A DNA stretch of 64,000 nt from Jiella endophytica (GTDB lineage Bacteria; Pseudomonadota; Alphaproteobacteria; Rhizobiales; Rhizobiaceae), in assembly GCF_004519335.1 (NCBI RefSeq), contig NZ_SOZD01000002.1, positions 372,001-436,000 of the forward strand, in the 5' to 3' direction. The notes under the pieces were generated by a model. That model saw only the letters and a program-made list of their open reading frames with translations. It was not told the DNA's origin and searched no databases. The translations under genes and the position numbers were made by a program. Shown here one piece after another: positions 35,277-44,438 of this stretch (within the stretch, counting starts at the first letter, position 1; each line of letters begins with the position of its first letter).

Positions 35277-35337
35277 CGCTCTCGTCCCTCACCGAATCAT
35301 CCTGCTTGTATTCGGTGATCTTTCGTCTTACCATTGA

Positions 35338-35364
35338 TGTAATCGATTACAGAAGCTGTAATCG
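35338..35364. promoter_or_regulatory. LacI-type operator
   Basis: TGTAATCGATTACA at 35338-35351 is a perfect 14-base palindrome with a central CG, as in LacI-family operators. A second half site, TGTAATCG, follows at 35357-35364, 19 bases from the first. Both lie 40-66 bases before the start of the sugar-binding protein gene and 60-90 bases before the divergent repressor gene. Confidence 0.75.
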
Positions 35365-35403
35365 CAGAGACCATAAGGTCCGAAGTCTGGGAGGAAAACA
35401 GAC

Positions 35404-36648
35404 ATGACGTCAGTCGTTCGATCGATTCTGGCGGGGGCGGCGCTGTCACTCGCCGCGCTACCGGCAGCCGCCGAGGAGAAGCCGCGGGCCGAAGTGATGC
35501 ACTGGTGGACGTCAGGTGGCGAGTCCGCCGCGATCAAGACCTTCGCCGACGCCTTCGACAAGGCCGGCGGCGAGTGGGTCGATACGGCGACGGCGGGCGG
35601 CGAGAATTCCCGCGCGGCGACGATCAACCGCATGGTCGGCGGCAAGCCGCCGACGGCAGCCCAGTTCAACACCGGCCGCCAGTTCGACGACCTCGTCACC
35701 CAGGGGTTGATCCGTCCGATCGACGACCTCGCCGACGCCGGCGGCTGGAAGAAGGCGATGCCGGCCTCGCTGGTCGCAGCCGCCAGCCGCGACGGCGAGA
35801 TGTATGCTCTGCCGATCAACGTGCATGGCCAGAACTGGATCTTCTATTCCAGGGACGTTCTCGAGAAGTCCGGCGTCGCCGAACTGCCGAAGACCTGGGA
35901 GGAGATGATCCCGGCCCTGACGAAGATCAAGGAGGCCGGCTACATCCCCCTCGCCCTCGGCGGCCAGCCCTGGCAGGAGCGCTCGCTGTTCAACGCCATC
36001 CTGCTGCAGCAGGGCGGCAGGGAGCTCTATCTGAAAATCTATCAGGACAAGGACGAAGAGGCGGTGCGCTCCGACGGCTTCCGCAAGGTGGTCGAGACCT
36101 ACGGCAAGCTGCGCGACATGGTCGATCCGGGCTCCCCCGGCCGCAGCTGGAACGACACGACGGCGCTGCTCCTCAACGACAAGGCCGGCATCCAGGAGAT
36201 GGGCGACTGGGTGAAGGGCGAATTCACCAATGCCGGCCAGAAGCCCGATCAGGACTATGGCTGTAGCATCGGCCTCGACGACACGATGCTGATGGTCGGC
36301 GGCGACGTCTTCGTCTTCCCGAAGATCGACGATCCGAGCCAGAAGAAGGCGCAGGATCTGCTCGTCGAGACGATGATCTCCAAGGACGCGCAGGTCGCCT
36401 TCAACCTTGCCAAGGGCTCGATGCCGATCCGCAAGGACGTCGACACCTCGCAGTTCGACGTCTGCGCCAAAAAGGGGCTGAAGCTCCTGCAGAGCGAGGA
36501 CAGCCAGGTTCCGGTCTTCGATATCCTGCTCTCGGCGAGCCTGGTCGGCTCCCTCGACGACGTCATCACCCAGTTCTGGAACAACCCGTCGGCAACGACC
36601 GACGACATGGTCGAGGGTTACGTCAACGCCTTCGAAATCGAGGGCTGA
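35404..36648 (+). CDS. ABC sugar-binding protein, family 1
   Basis: A 414-residue periplasmic solute-binding protein. The signal peptide (about 23 residues) ends LPAAA before EEKPRAEV. The mature start EVMHWWTSGGESAA and INVHGQNWIFYS are typical of the glucose/mannose-type (GtsA-like) binding proteins of the CUT1 class. Near the C-terminus AFNLAKGSMPIRKDVD is conserved in the group. It would deliver a mono- or disaccharide to the following permeases. It is the first gene of the LacI-controlled operon; GGGAGG lies 8 bases upstream of the ATG. Confidence 0.9.
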   Translation: MTSVVRSILAGAALSLAALPAAAEEKPRAEVMHWWTSGGESAAIKTFADAFDKAGGEWVDTATAGGENSRAATINRMVGGKPPTAAQFNTGRQFDDLVTQGLIRPIDDLADAGGWKKAMPASLVAAASRDGEMYALPINVHGQNWIFYSRDVLEKSGVAELPKTWEEMIPALTKIKEAGYIPLALGGQPWQERSLFNAILLQQGGRELYLKIYQDKDEEAVRSDGFRKVVETYGKLRDMVDPGSPGRSWNDTTALLLNDKAGIQEMGDWVKGEFTNAGQKPDQDYGCSIGLDDTMLMVGGDVFVFPKIDDPSQKKAQDLLVETMISKDAQVAFNLAKGSMPIRKDVDTSQFDVCAKKGLKLLQSEDSQVPVFDILLSASLVGSLDDVITQFWNNPSATTDDMVEGYVNAFEIEG

Positions 36649-36751
36649 GCGCTGCTTGCAACGGGCCGGCGCCTTGCCGGCCCCGGCAGGAACACCGGCT
36701 TCGACGCACCGACGATGGCGCGGAGACGGCGGACCCTTGGGAGACGATCCG

Positions 36752-37645
36752 ATGGCGGCCGCGCACCGCAGGACATTCAACACGGCGACCCTGGTGCTGG
36801 TGCCGTTCTGGCTGGTGGTTCTTGCCGCCTATGTCGGAACGATGCTGTGGACCGTGCAGATCTCCTTCACGGCCTCGAAGCTTTTGCCGGTCAACACCTA
36901 TGTCGGCTTCTACCAGTATGAGCGGCTGTTTTCCTCGACGCGCTGGATCGTCACCATGCAGAACGCCGTCATCTTCGGCGTCCTGTTCATCGGCGGGGCG
37001 CTCGTCCTCGGCTTCCTGCTCGCCGTCGTCCTCGACCAGCGGGTGCGCTTCGAGAACACGCTGCGCACCATCTTCTTGTATCCTTACGCCATGTCCTTCA
37101 TCGTCACCGGCCTGATCTGGCAGTGGCTGATGAATCCCGGTCTCGGCATCCAGAAGGCGGTGCGCGGCTGGGGCTGGACGGGCTTTTCCTTCGACTGGTC
37201 CGTCGACCGGGACATGGCGCTCTACGCCCTCGTCCTCGCCGGGCTGTGGCAGGCCTCGGGCCTCGTCATGGCGCTGATGCTGGCCGGGCTGCGCGGCGTC
37301 GACGACGAGATCTGGAAGGCCTCGCGCATCGACGGCATTCCGCCCTGGCGGGTCTATCTCTTCGTCATCGTGCCGATGCTGAGGCCGCTGATCGTCACCG
37401 CCGTGGTGCTGCTCGCGATCAGCGTCGTCAAGGCCTATGACCTGGTGGTGGCGCTGACCAATGGCGGGCCGGGCATCGCCACCGAACTGCCGGCGAAATT
37501 CGTCATGGACAATCTCTTCACCCGCCAGAACATCGGCCTTGCGACGGCGGCGGCGACGGTCATGCTGATCACCGTCGCGGCGGTGCTGGTGCCGTGGATC
37601 TATGCCGAATATTTCCGCAAGGCCCGCAAAGGGGCGGCGACATGA
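36752..37645 (+). CDS. sugar ABC permease, first subunit
   Basis: A 297-residue CUT1 permease of the MalF type. Six helices are visible, starting with ATLVLVPFWLVVLAAYVG. The cytoplasmic EAA loop, which docks on the ATPase, is EIWKASRIDGIPPWRVY. It pairs with the next permease, with which it overlaps by 4 bases. ATG 36752 has GGGAGA upstream and begins the natural cytoplasmic N-terminus; a longer frame from 36656 is not protein-like. Confidence 0.9.
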   Translation: MAAAHRRTFNTATLVLVPFWLVVLAAYVGTMLWTVQISFTASKLLPVNTYVGFYQYERLFSSTRWIVTMQNAVIFGVLFIGGALVLGFLLAVVLDQRVRFENTLRTIFLYPYAMSFIVTGLIWQWLMNPGLGIQKAVRGWGWTGFSFDWSVDRDMALYALVLAGLWQASGLVMALMLAGLRGVDDEIWKASRIDGIPPWRVYLFVIVPMLRPLIVTAVVLLAISVVKAYDLVVALTNGGPGIATELPAKFVMDNLFTRQNIGLATAAATVMLITVAAVLVPWIYAEYFRKARKGAAT

Positions 37646-38628
37646 GCGTCGGGACCGCCTCGCCGAGGGGACCGCACCGGGAGAGCGCCGCCCTCGCCTT
37701 TCGCGGCACGGCCGGCAGCAACGACAGCGTGCCGGCGCGCCAGCGCGGGAAGTCAGCCGAGCGCGGGCGCCGGCCGAGGCAACTCACCGCCGGCCGGATC
37801 GGGCTTTACTGTTTTGTCGCGGTCGCCGCCGTGTTCTTCCTGCTGCCGGCCGTCGTCATGGTGCTGACCTCGCTGAAGACGATGCCCGAAATCCGCTCCG
37901 GCTCGATCTTCGCGCTGCCGGCGAGCCTCGACCTTGCGGCCTGGGCGAAGGCGTGGTCGAGCGCTTGCACCGGCCTCGACTGCGAGGGGATCCGCGTCGG
38001 CTTCTGGAACTCGGTGATCATCACCGCGCCAAGCACGGTGTTCTCCATCGCCGCCGGTGCGCTGCTCGGCTACGCCCTCTCCTTCTGGCGGGTGAAGGGC
38101 GCCGACATCCTCTTCGCCGTCCTGCTCCTCGGCGCCTTCCTCCCCTACCAGATCTTCCTCTATCCGATGGTGCGGGCCTTCTCGATGGTCGGCCTCTACA
38201 ACACGCTTCTCTGCATCATCATCGTCCACGTCGTCTTCGGCCTACCGATCATGACGCTGATCTTCCGCAACTTCTATGCCGGGTTGCCGGTCGAGCTGTT
38301 CAACGCGGCGCGGGTCGATGGCGGCGGCTTCTTCCGGATCTTCTGGAACGTCATGCTGCCGATGTCGACGCCGATCCTGATCGTCGCTGCGATCCTGCAG
38401 ATCACCAACATCTGGAACGACTTCATCCTCGGGCTGGTGTTTGCGGGCCGCGAAAACCTGCCGATGACGGTGCAGCTCAACAATGTCGTCAACTCGACCT
38501 ATGGCGAGCGGGAATACAATCTCAACATGGCGGCGACGATCCTCACCGCCGCCGTCCCGCTCCTCGTCTATTTCGTGTCCGGCCGCTGGTTCGTCCGCGG
38601 CATTGCAGCGGGAGCCGTCAAGGGATGA
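37642..38628 (+). CDS. sugar ABC permease, second subunit
   Basis: A 328-residue CUT1 permease of the MalG type. A basic, Arg-rich N-terminal extension of about 48 residues, longer than usual, precedes the first helix (LYCFVAVAAVFFLLPAVV). The EAA loop is ELFNAARVDGGGFFRIFW. The C-terminal NLNMAATILTAAVP and YFVSGRWFVRGI are typical ends of the family. It is coupled to both neighbours by 4-base overlaps. The long N-terminus has no recognised role. Confidence 0.9.
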   Translation: MSVGTASPRGPHRESAALAFRGTAGSNDSVPARQRGKSAERGRRPRQLTAGRIGLYCFVAVAAVFFLLPAVVMVLTSLKTMPEIRSGSIFALPASLDLAAWAKAWSSACTGLDCEGIRVGFWNSVIITAPSTVFSIAAGALLGYALSFWRVKGADILFAVLLLGAFLPYQIFLYPMVRAFSMVGLYNTLLCIIIVHVVFGLPIMTLIFRNFYAGLPVELFNAARVDGGGFFRIFWNVMLPMSTPILIVAAILQITNIWNDFILGLVFAGRENLPMTVQLNNVVNSTYGEREYNLNMAATILTAAVPLLVYFVSGRWFVRGIAAGAVKG

Positions 38629-39806
38629 GCAAGACCACCGCCGCCAGCCGGAAACGCGACATCGCTCCGCCGACGACGGCCGGCCCGGTCGACGGGGCGC
38701 CTGCCGTCTCGCCCCAGGCCGAGCCGTCCGTCTCGGTGCGCGAGCTCGACATCGCCTTCGGCGCCCACAGGGTGATCACCGGTCTCGACCTCGACATCGC
38801 CCCCGGCGAGTTCCTCGTCCTGCTCGGGCCGTCCGGTTGCGGCAAATCGACCCTTTTGAACGCCATCGCCGGCCTCCTCGACATTGCCGACGGCGAGATC
38901 TGGATCGACGGCAGGAACGTCACCTGGGCCGAGCCGAAGGATCGCGGCATCGGCATGGTGTTCCAGTCCTACGCGCTCTATCCGCGGATGAGCGTCGAGA
39001 AAAACCTCTCCTTCGGCCTGAGGATCGCCGGCCTGCCGCGGGCGGAAATCGACGCCCGGGTCAAGCGGGTCGCCGATCTCCTGCAGCTCGACGGCCTGTT
39101 GAAGCGCCGGCCGGCCGAGCTCTCCGGCGGCCAGCGCCAGCGCGTCGCCATCGGACGGGCGCTGGTCAGGAACGTCGACGTTTTCCTCTTCGACGAGCCG
39201 CTGTCCAATCTCGACGCCAAACTGCGCAACGAGCTCCGGGTCGAGATCAAGAAGCTGCATCAGCGGCTCGGCAACACGATGATCTACGTTACCCACGACC
39301 AGATCGAGGCGATGACCCTCGCCGACCGGATCGCCGTGATGCGCGGCGGCGTCATCCAGCAGCTGGGCCCGCCGAAGGAAATCTATCGCCGGCCGGTGAA
39401 CCGCTTCGTCGCCGGCTTCATCGGCTCGCCCTCGATGAACTTCTTTGCCGGTCGGCTGGAAAAGACCGGCACCGGCCTGTGCGTCAAGCTCGGCGACGTC
39501 GACGTACCGCTCGATCGCTATGGCTTTCTTGCGCAGCCCGAGGCAGGGCGCGAGGTGACCTTCGGCATCCGGCCGGAGCATGTTGGCCTCGGCGAGGCGC
39601 CGGCCGGTCACTTCGCCATAAAAGGCAAGGTCGAGCTCGTCGAGGCGATGGGCGCCGACACGATCGTCTGGACGAGCCTTGCCGGCCATCCTCTCACCAT
39701 CCGCACCGACGGCGAGACCGAGATCCGCCCCGGCCAGACGATCGAGTTCGGCTTCGACCCGGCGAATGCCTGCCTGTTCGACGCCGAGACCGACCTCAGG
39801 CTCTGA
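38625..39806 (+). CDS. sugar ABC ATP-binding protein
   Basis: A 393-residue CUT1 ATPase of the MsmK/UgpC type. After a 35-residue unstructured start come Walker A GPSGCGKST, the Q-loop VFQSYALYPRMS, signature LSGGQRQRVAIGRAL, Walker B VFLFDEP and the H-loop YVTHDQIEAM. The C-terminal TOBE domain is present (FGIRPEHVGL). It energises the two permeases. The ATG overlaps the second permease stop. Confidence 0.93.
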   Translation: MSKTTAASRKRDIAPPTTAGPVDGAPAVSPQAEPSVSVRELDIAFGAHRVITGLDLDIAPGEFLVLLGPSGCGKSTLLNAIAGLLDIADGEIWIDGRNVTWAEPKDRGIGMVFQSYALYPRMSVEKNLSFGLRIAGLPRAEIDARVKRVADLLQLDGLLKRRPAELSGGQRQRVAIGRALVRNVDVFLFDEPLSNLDAKLRNELRVEIKKLHQRLGNTMIYVTHDQIEAMTLADRIAVMRGGVIQQLGPPKEIYRRPVNRFVAGFIGSPSMNFFAGRLEKTGTGLCVKLGDVDVPLDRYGFLAQPEAGREVTFGIRPEHVGLGEAPAGHFAIKGKVELVEAMGADTIVWTSLAGHPLTIRTDGETEIRPGQTIEFGFDPANACLFDAETDLRL

Positions 39807-39832
39807 CCCCTTTCGTTCAAGGACACCACCCG

Positions 39833-40594
39833 ATGCCCCTCACCGATCCGCTGTCGTTCCAGCTCTATTCCGCCCGCAACGCCCCACCCGAGACCGACGT
39901 CCTGAAGACACTCGCCGATGCCGGCTACACCAATGTCGAGACGTTTCGGCCGAACTACGAACATGTCGAGGACTTCGCCAAGGCGCTCAAGGCGGCGGGT
40001 CTGACGGCGAGAAGCGGCCATTTCGACCTTGCCCTCGCCGAGGAAAGTTTCGAACGGATGGTCGAGATCTGCCGCGCCCTCGGCATCGAGACCGTGGTGA
40101 TCCCCTATCTCCTTCCCGACGCGCGGCCGCAGGACGATGCGGGCTGGCGCGATCTCGGCGAACGCCTCGCCGAACTTTCCGCCGAATGCGCCGACGAGGG
40201 CTTGCGGCTCGCCTGGCATAATCACGACTTCGAATTCCAGCCGCTCGCCCACGGCAGCTATCCGATCGAACACATCCTCAAGGACGGCGTCCTCTGGGAA
40301 GCCGACGCCGCATGGATCGTGCGCGCCGGCGCCGATCCTGCCGCCTGGCTCGAGCGGTATGCCGGGCGGCTCGCCTCGGTCCACGTCAAGGACATCGCGC
40401 CGAAGGGCGAGAAGCTCGACGAGGACGGCTGGGCCGACGTCGGCACCGGCATCGTCGACTGGCAGAGGCTCTGGTCGCTGGCGGTCGCGGGCGGCGCGAG
40501 CCTGATGATCGCCGAGCACGACAACCCGTCGGACTTCGCCCGCTTCGCCAGGGTCAGTGCCGACAGGATGCGCGACCTCGCCGCCGCCAGCTGA
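39833..40594 (+). CDS. sugar phosphate isomerase/epimerase (xylose isomerase-like TIM barrel)
   Basis: A 253-residue TIM-barrel protein of the AP endonuclease 2 / sugar isomerase superfamily. FQLYSARN at the start, ARSGHFDL, RLAWHNHDFEF and IAEHDNP carry the acidic and His residues that bind the metal in this group. HVKDIAP is also typical. Members often act on keto-sugars made by neighbouring Gfo/Idh dehydrogenases. It follows the ATPase gene by 26 bases and shares the operon. The substrate cannot be stated. Confidence 0.85.
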   Translation: MPLTDPLSFQLYSARNAPPETDVLKTLADAGYTNVETFRPNYEHVEDFAKALKAAGLTARSGHFDLALAEESFERMVEICRALGIETVVIPYLLPDARPQDDAGWRDLGERLAELSAECADEGLRLAWHNHDFEFQPLAHGSYPIEHILKDGVLWEADAAWIVRAGADPAAWLERYAGRLASVHVKDIAPKGEKLDEDGWADVGTGIVDWQRLWSLAVAGGASLMIAEHDNPSDFARFARVSADRMRDLAAAS

Positions 40595-40684
40595 GGCCGG
40601 ACGAGAGCCATCCCCACCGCATACAACAAGGCCCGCCCGAAGCTTGGCGCGGACCGTGCCACTATCGCCCGAAAGAGGCCCGTC

Positions 40685-41845
40685 ATGACCCTTCGCATCG
40701 GCATCGTCGGCTGCGGCAACATTTCCGACATCTATCTGATCAATGCGCCGCGCTTTCCTGCCATCGGCGTCGTCGCCTGCGCCGACATGAAGCCGGAAGC
40801 CGCCGCGCGGCAGGCGGAGCGATACGGCGTCGCGGCGATGAGCGTCGGCGAACTTCTGGCCCGCGACGACATCGACATCGTCCTCAATCTCACGATTCCC
40901 GCCGCCCATGCCGAGGTCTCGCTGGCGGCCCTCGAAAGCGGCAAGCACGTTTATACGGAAAAGCCCCTCGCCGCGACGCTGCAAGACGGCATCGCCATCG
41001 TCGAGGCGGCTAAGGCCCGCGGCCTGCGGGTCGGCGCCGCCCCCGATACCGTCCTCGGCGCCTCCGTGCGTGCCGCGAGGCAGATGATCGATGAAGGCGC
41101 CATCGGCCGCCCGGTACTCGGCACCGCCGCCGTCCTCTCCCACGGCATGGAGCACTGGCACCCTGATCCGACGTTCTTCTTCAAGCCCGGCGGCGGCCCG
41201 GTCTTCGACATGGGGCCCTATTATCTTTCGGCGCTGGTCAATCTGCTCGGGCCGGTCGCGCGCGTCCAGGCGACGGGCATGAAGGCCTTCGAGAAGCGCC
41301 TGGTGACGACACCACATTCGCAGATCAGGGGACAGGAGATCGCCGTCGAGGTGCTGACCTCCGTGCAGGCGCTTCTCTCCTTCGAAAGCGGTGCCGAAAT
41401 CAGCTTCTTTGCCAGCTGGGACGTCTGGCGGCACGGATTGCGGCCGATCGAGATCCACGGCACCGAGGGCTCGATGCGGGTTCCCGATCCGAACTGGTTC
41501 GGCGGCAGCGTCGAGATCGCCCGCGGTCAGGAAGACTGGGACGTGACACCGACCTCGGGCCGCACCTTCGGCAAGGCGAACTGGCCGCGGGGAGACCAGA
41601 GATTTGCCAATTATCGCGGCCTCGGCCTCGCCGAAATGGCGACGGCGATCGGGGCCGGACGGCCGCACCGGGCAAATGGCGACGTCGCTCTGCACGTCCT
41701 TGCCGTCATTGCCGGGATCATCGAGGCGGCGGAAAGCCGCCGCTGCGTGACCATCGAACAGGGCTGCGAGCGGCCGGAGCCCTTGAGCGAGGCCGAGGCA
41801 GCGGGACTGGTCGAGGGGGGCGGTGCGCCGGCGGATGCACGCTGA
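40685..41845 (+). CDS. Gfo/Idh/MocA-family oxidoreductase
   Basis: A 386-residue NAD(P)-dependent sugar dehydrogenase. The N-terminal Rossmann fold starts RIGIVGCGNISDIY, and the catalytic-type Lys is in YTEKPLAAT, the EKP motif near residue 98. The C-terminal domain carries GGGPVFDMGPYYLSAL, where Asp and His/Tyr normally complete the active site. It would oxidise the imported sugar or its derivative. It is 90 bases after the isomerase gene, and probably the last gene of the LacI-controlled operon. Confidence 0.87.
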   Translation: MTLRIGIVGCGNISDIYLINAPRFPAIGVVACADMKPEAAARQAERYGVAAMSVGELLARDDIDIVLNLTIPAAHAEVSLAALESGKHVYTEKPLAATLQDGIAIVEAAKARGLRVGAAPDTVLGASVRAARQMIDEGAIGRPVLGTAAVLSHGMEHWHPDPTFFFKPGGGPVFDMGPYYLSALVNLLGPVARVQATGMKAFEKRLVTTPHSQIRGQEIAVEVLTSVQALLSFESGAEISFFASWDVWRHGLRPIEIHGTEGSMRVPDPNWFGGSVEIARGQEDWDVTPTSGRTFGKANWPRGDQRFANYRGLGLAEMATAIGAGRPHRANGDVALHVLAVIAGIIEAAESRRCVTIEQGCERPEPLSEAEAAGLVEGGGAPADAR

Positions 41846-42200
41846 AGCTGGGCGGCATCAACGACCGCTGCCCCGACGAGAGCCGCGCGGTCGACCACCT
41901 CGTCGATCCCGTGCAAGTACATCGCGCGGATATTTCTCGACCGGTGAAGATTCAATCTTTGCCTGATCCTGCGATCGAGCAGATCAATGGGCGATTATAC
42001 AGAAACAGGAAATGGGAAACACCGGATGTAGCGCTTCGATACGCGGAACCATCTTCGAAGCCGGCGACATCCGGTGTCGAAAACAGTTCTAGCCAATTGC
42101 GGTTACCGTTCCCTTTACTCGGGCCGGGACGCTTCGATTTTCCGTCAAATTTTCTGCAACGCCCCGTGAGGTCGGCCGGGAAAGGCTTTGAAGCATGTGT
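41846..42200. other. intergenic, no gene seen
   Basis: About 355 bases between the Gfo/Idh gene and the convergent small hypothetical gene. Frames through it have no ribosome site and no recognisable protein. The 41930-42070 part is AT-richer. I see no strong hairpin with a T tract. Confidence 0.5.
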
Positions 42201-42611
42201 TCAACCGTCGGAGGAGAGCCGGTCGTCATTGGCCTGCAGACGCTCGACGCTGGGCGCGAGGCTTGCGGCTACGATGGTGTCCATCGCCTCGAAAAGCCGC
42301 CAGGGCGTCAGCGGACCGCTGAGCGTTTCGGCCTGCAGCGTCAGGCAGGCGGCAAAGGCCGCCATGTGGGCCGCGGCGATTCCCTCGACGAAGGCCCCCG
42401 GCTTTTCGGTGATCGCGCGCCTCGTCTCGTCCCGGTCGAACGGCGAGAAGATCGTCGTTTCATCCATCAGCTTCGGAATGCGCAGGGAAAGGACCAGCGG
42501 CACTTCGTGGAAGATCGTCATCAGCGCATCGAGGCTCGCCGATCGCGATACGTCCGACTCCCGCGCCGGCCGGGTCTCCGACAGTGTCTCGCCGGTTCTC
42601 TCATAAAACAT
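42201..42611 (-). CDS. hypothetical protein
   Basis: A 136-residue soluble, helical protein without a recognised family. The N-terminus is polar (MFYERTGETLSETR); then come LDALMTIFHEVPLVLSLR (given as LDALMTIFHEVP and LVLSLR) and a helical, Ala-rich second half (EGIAAAHMAAFAACLTL). There is no signal peptide. A GGAGACG ribosome site precedes ATG 42611. It stands alone between intergenic stretches, convergent with the sugar operon. Phasin-like or small regulatory helical proteins look similar, but I cannot assign it. Confidence 0.55.
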   Translation of the reverse strand: MFYERTGETLSETRPARESDVSRSASLDALMTIFHEVPLVLSLRIPKLMDETTIFSPFDRDETRRAITEKPGAFVEGIAAAHMAAFAACLTLQAETLSGPLTPWRLFEAMDTIVAASLAPSVERLQANDDRLSSDG

Positions 42612-43130
42612 CGCATCGTCTCCATCGCATGGCGCGGTTGTCACGGATGGAGCCGGCGTCCCAGCCAAGCGTCCGAGGCGCCCCACGGGCCTCGGACGCT
42701 TCAACTCGGCCGCAGCGCGAAGCCCTGCCCCGCGCCAGACTTCCCATGGCGGATCTCCGCCACTCATCCTCTTTGTGCAGTGCAATATAGACCCGGGCGC
42801 GACGATCTTCAATCTCGACCATGCGTCAGAGGCACTGACCGCAGCCCCGAACGCGTTGAATTTTCACAGCTTCCCAGCTCCGGAACGTTGCGCCAAGAAA
42901 AGAGGCAAATCAGCGCAGCCCGAGTGCCAATCCGGCAATTCCGGCGAAAAGATGAATTAACCTGTTGGCATTGTGGCCGACAAAGTCTAGCTTCGCCTCG
43001 GCACACTCATGACGCCGTGACGCCCCCAAGCTGAGAGTGATCTACGCTTCGGGTGGCGTGTCGGCGATGGCGTGGTCGTTTCGCTACTTCGCCATCAATA
43101 CTTGTTGCCCCCGTCGAACAGGGAGATACT
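42612..43130. other. intergenic, upstream region of the betaine operon
   Basis: About 520 bases before the betaine-binding protein gene, without a convincing gene. Frames on both strands overlap one another and look like chance frames. The promoter of the betaine operon should be in its right half; I could not pick boxes reliably. Confidence 0.5.
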
Positions 43131-44129
43131 ATGAATAAGCTTCTCGCATCGTCCATCTTTGCGGCTGCGCTGCTTGGGATTTCTTCGCAGGCTCAGGCGC
43201 AGGACAGCTGCAACGTGACGATCTCGAACATGAACTGGGCTTCTGCCGAGGTCATGGCCGCGATCGACAAGATCGTTCTCGAGGAAGGCTATGGTTGCAC
43301 CGCGAGCCTCGTTCCGGGCGACACGATGCCGACCTTCGCCTCGATGACGGAAAAGGAAGAGCCCGACGTCGCGCCGGAAATGTGGGTCAACCAGTTCCGC
43401 GAGCAGATCGACAAGGCGGTCGACGAGGGCAAGGTCTCCTACGGCTCGGAAGTGCTGTCCGACGGCGGCGAGGAAGGCTTCTGGATCCCGCAATACATGG
43501 CCGACGAGCATCCGGAGATCAAAACGGTCGAAGACGCCTTCAGCCATCCGGAACTCTTCCCCTCCAAGGAAGACCCGTCCAAGGGCGCCTTCTACAACTG
43601 CCCGGCCGGCTGGGGCTGCCAGATCACCTCGGCGAACCTCTTCAAGGCCTTCAAGGCGGGTGACAAGGGCTTCGTCCTCGTCGACACCGGCTCGGCCGCC
43701 GGCCTCGACGGCTCGATCGCCAATGCCTACGAGAAGAAGGAGCCGTGGTTCGGCTACTACTGGGCGCCGACGGCGATCCTCGGTAAATACCCGATGAAGA
43801 AGCTCGACTTCGGCGTGCCGCATGACGACGCCGAGTGGCAGAAATGCACGACCGTCGCCGACTGCGCCGATCCGAAGAAGAACGCCTGGACGAAGTCCGA
43901 GGTGTTCACCATCGTCACGCCGAAGATCGAGAAGATGTCGAACGGCGTGAAGGACTATCTGACCAAGCGCGCCTGGGCCAACGACACCGTCAACAAGCTG
44001 CTTGCCTGGAAGGAAGACAACCAGGCGACCGGCGAGGACACCGCCTATCATTTCCTCGAGAACAACGAGGACATCTGGTCGAAGTGGGTGACGCCCGAGG
44101 CGGCCGAGAAGATCAAGGAAGCGCTCTGA
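43131..44129 (+). CDS. proX: glycine betaine-type ABC binding protein
   Basis: A 332-residue periplasmic binding protein of the OpuAC/ProX type. The signal peptide (about 23 residues) ends SQAQA before QDSCNV. The mature protein keeps the family order: ISNMNWASAEVMAAID, LVPGDTMPTF, PEMWVNQF, GFWIPQYM, with Trp and Tyr residues that would form the aromatic box around a quaternary amine (WFGYYWAP). Four cysteines (SCN, YGC, KCTT, DCAD) could form disulfides. Glycine betaine, proline betaine or choline are all possible ligands. It is the first gene of a three-gene importer operon. Confidence 0.87.
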   Translation: MNKLLASSIFAAALLGISSQAQAQDSCNVTISNMNWASAEVMAAIDKIVLEEGYGCTASLVPGDTMPTFASMTEKEEPDVAPEMWVNQFREQIDKAVDEGKVSYGSEVLSDGGEEGFWIPQYMADEHPEIKTVEDAFSHPELFPSKEDPSKGAFYNCPAGWGCQITSANLFKAFKAGDKGFVLVDTGSAAGLDGSIANAYEKKEPWFGYYWAPTAILGKYPMKKLDFGVPHDDAEWQKCTTVADCADPKKNAWTKSEVFTIVTPKIEKMSNGVKDYLTKRAWANDTVNKLLAWKEDNQATGEDTAYHFLENNEDIWSKWVTPEAAEKIKEAL

Positions 44130-44248
44130 CTTGAGAGCGCTTCAATCGCCCCGGAACGCGGCCGCTCGCCCGGCGAGGCAGGCAGCACCGATGCCCCCGC
44201 AGCGTGGGGCTCGCCGGGGGATTTGCGGCAGGACGCCATGACCTGAAG

Positions 44249-44284
44249 AGGCCCCGGACGGCTGCCGCCGCCCGGGGCCTTTTG
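44249..44284 (+). terminator. hairpin with short T run between binding protein and permease
   Basis: AGGCCCCGG (44249-44257) and CCGGGGCCT (44272-44280) form a 9-base perfect stem, followed by TTTT counting the last stem base. It sits 120 bases after the binding-protein stop and before the permease gene. It probably acts as a partial terminator, giving more binding protein than permease. Confidence 0.7.
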
Positions 44285-44438
44285 GCATGCGAACCGCGGA
44301 TTTCGGTTCCTGCGCGCGCCCGTCCGGCCCATGCGCCGGGGGGCCCCGCGCTGCAGGTGACGGACCGGCGGCTTCGCTGCTCACGAAAAGCACAAGAAAC
44401 GGAGCAACAAGCTCCGCCAGAACAAGGATACCTGACCT

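Noticed and set aside
39608-41695. A 695-codon minus-strand frame across the isomerase and Gfo/Idh genes
   Set aside because: It runs antisense through several recognisable plus-strand genes and has no domain of its own.
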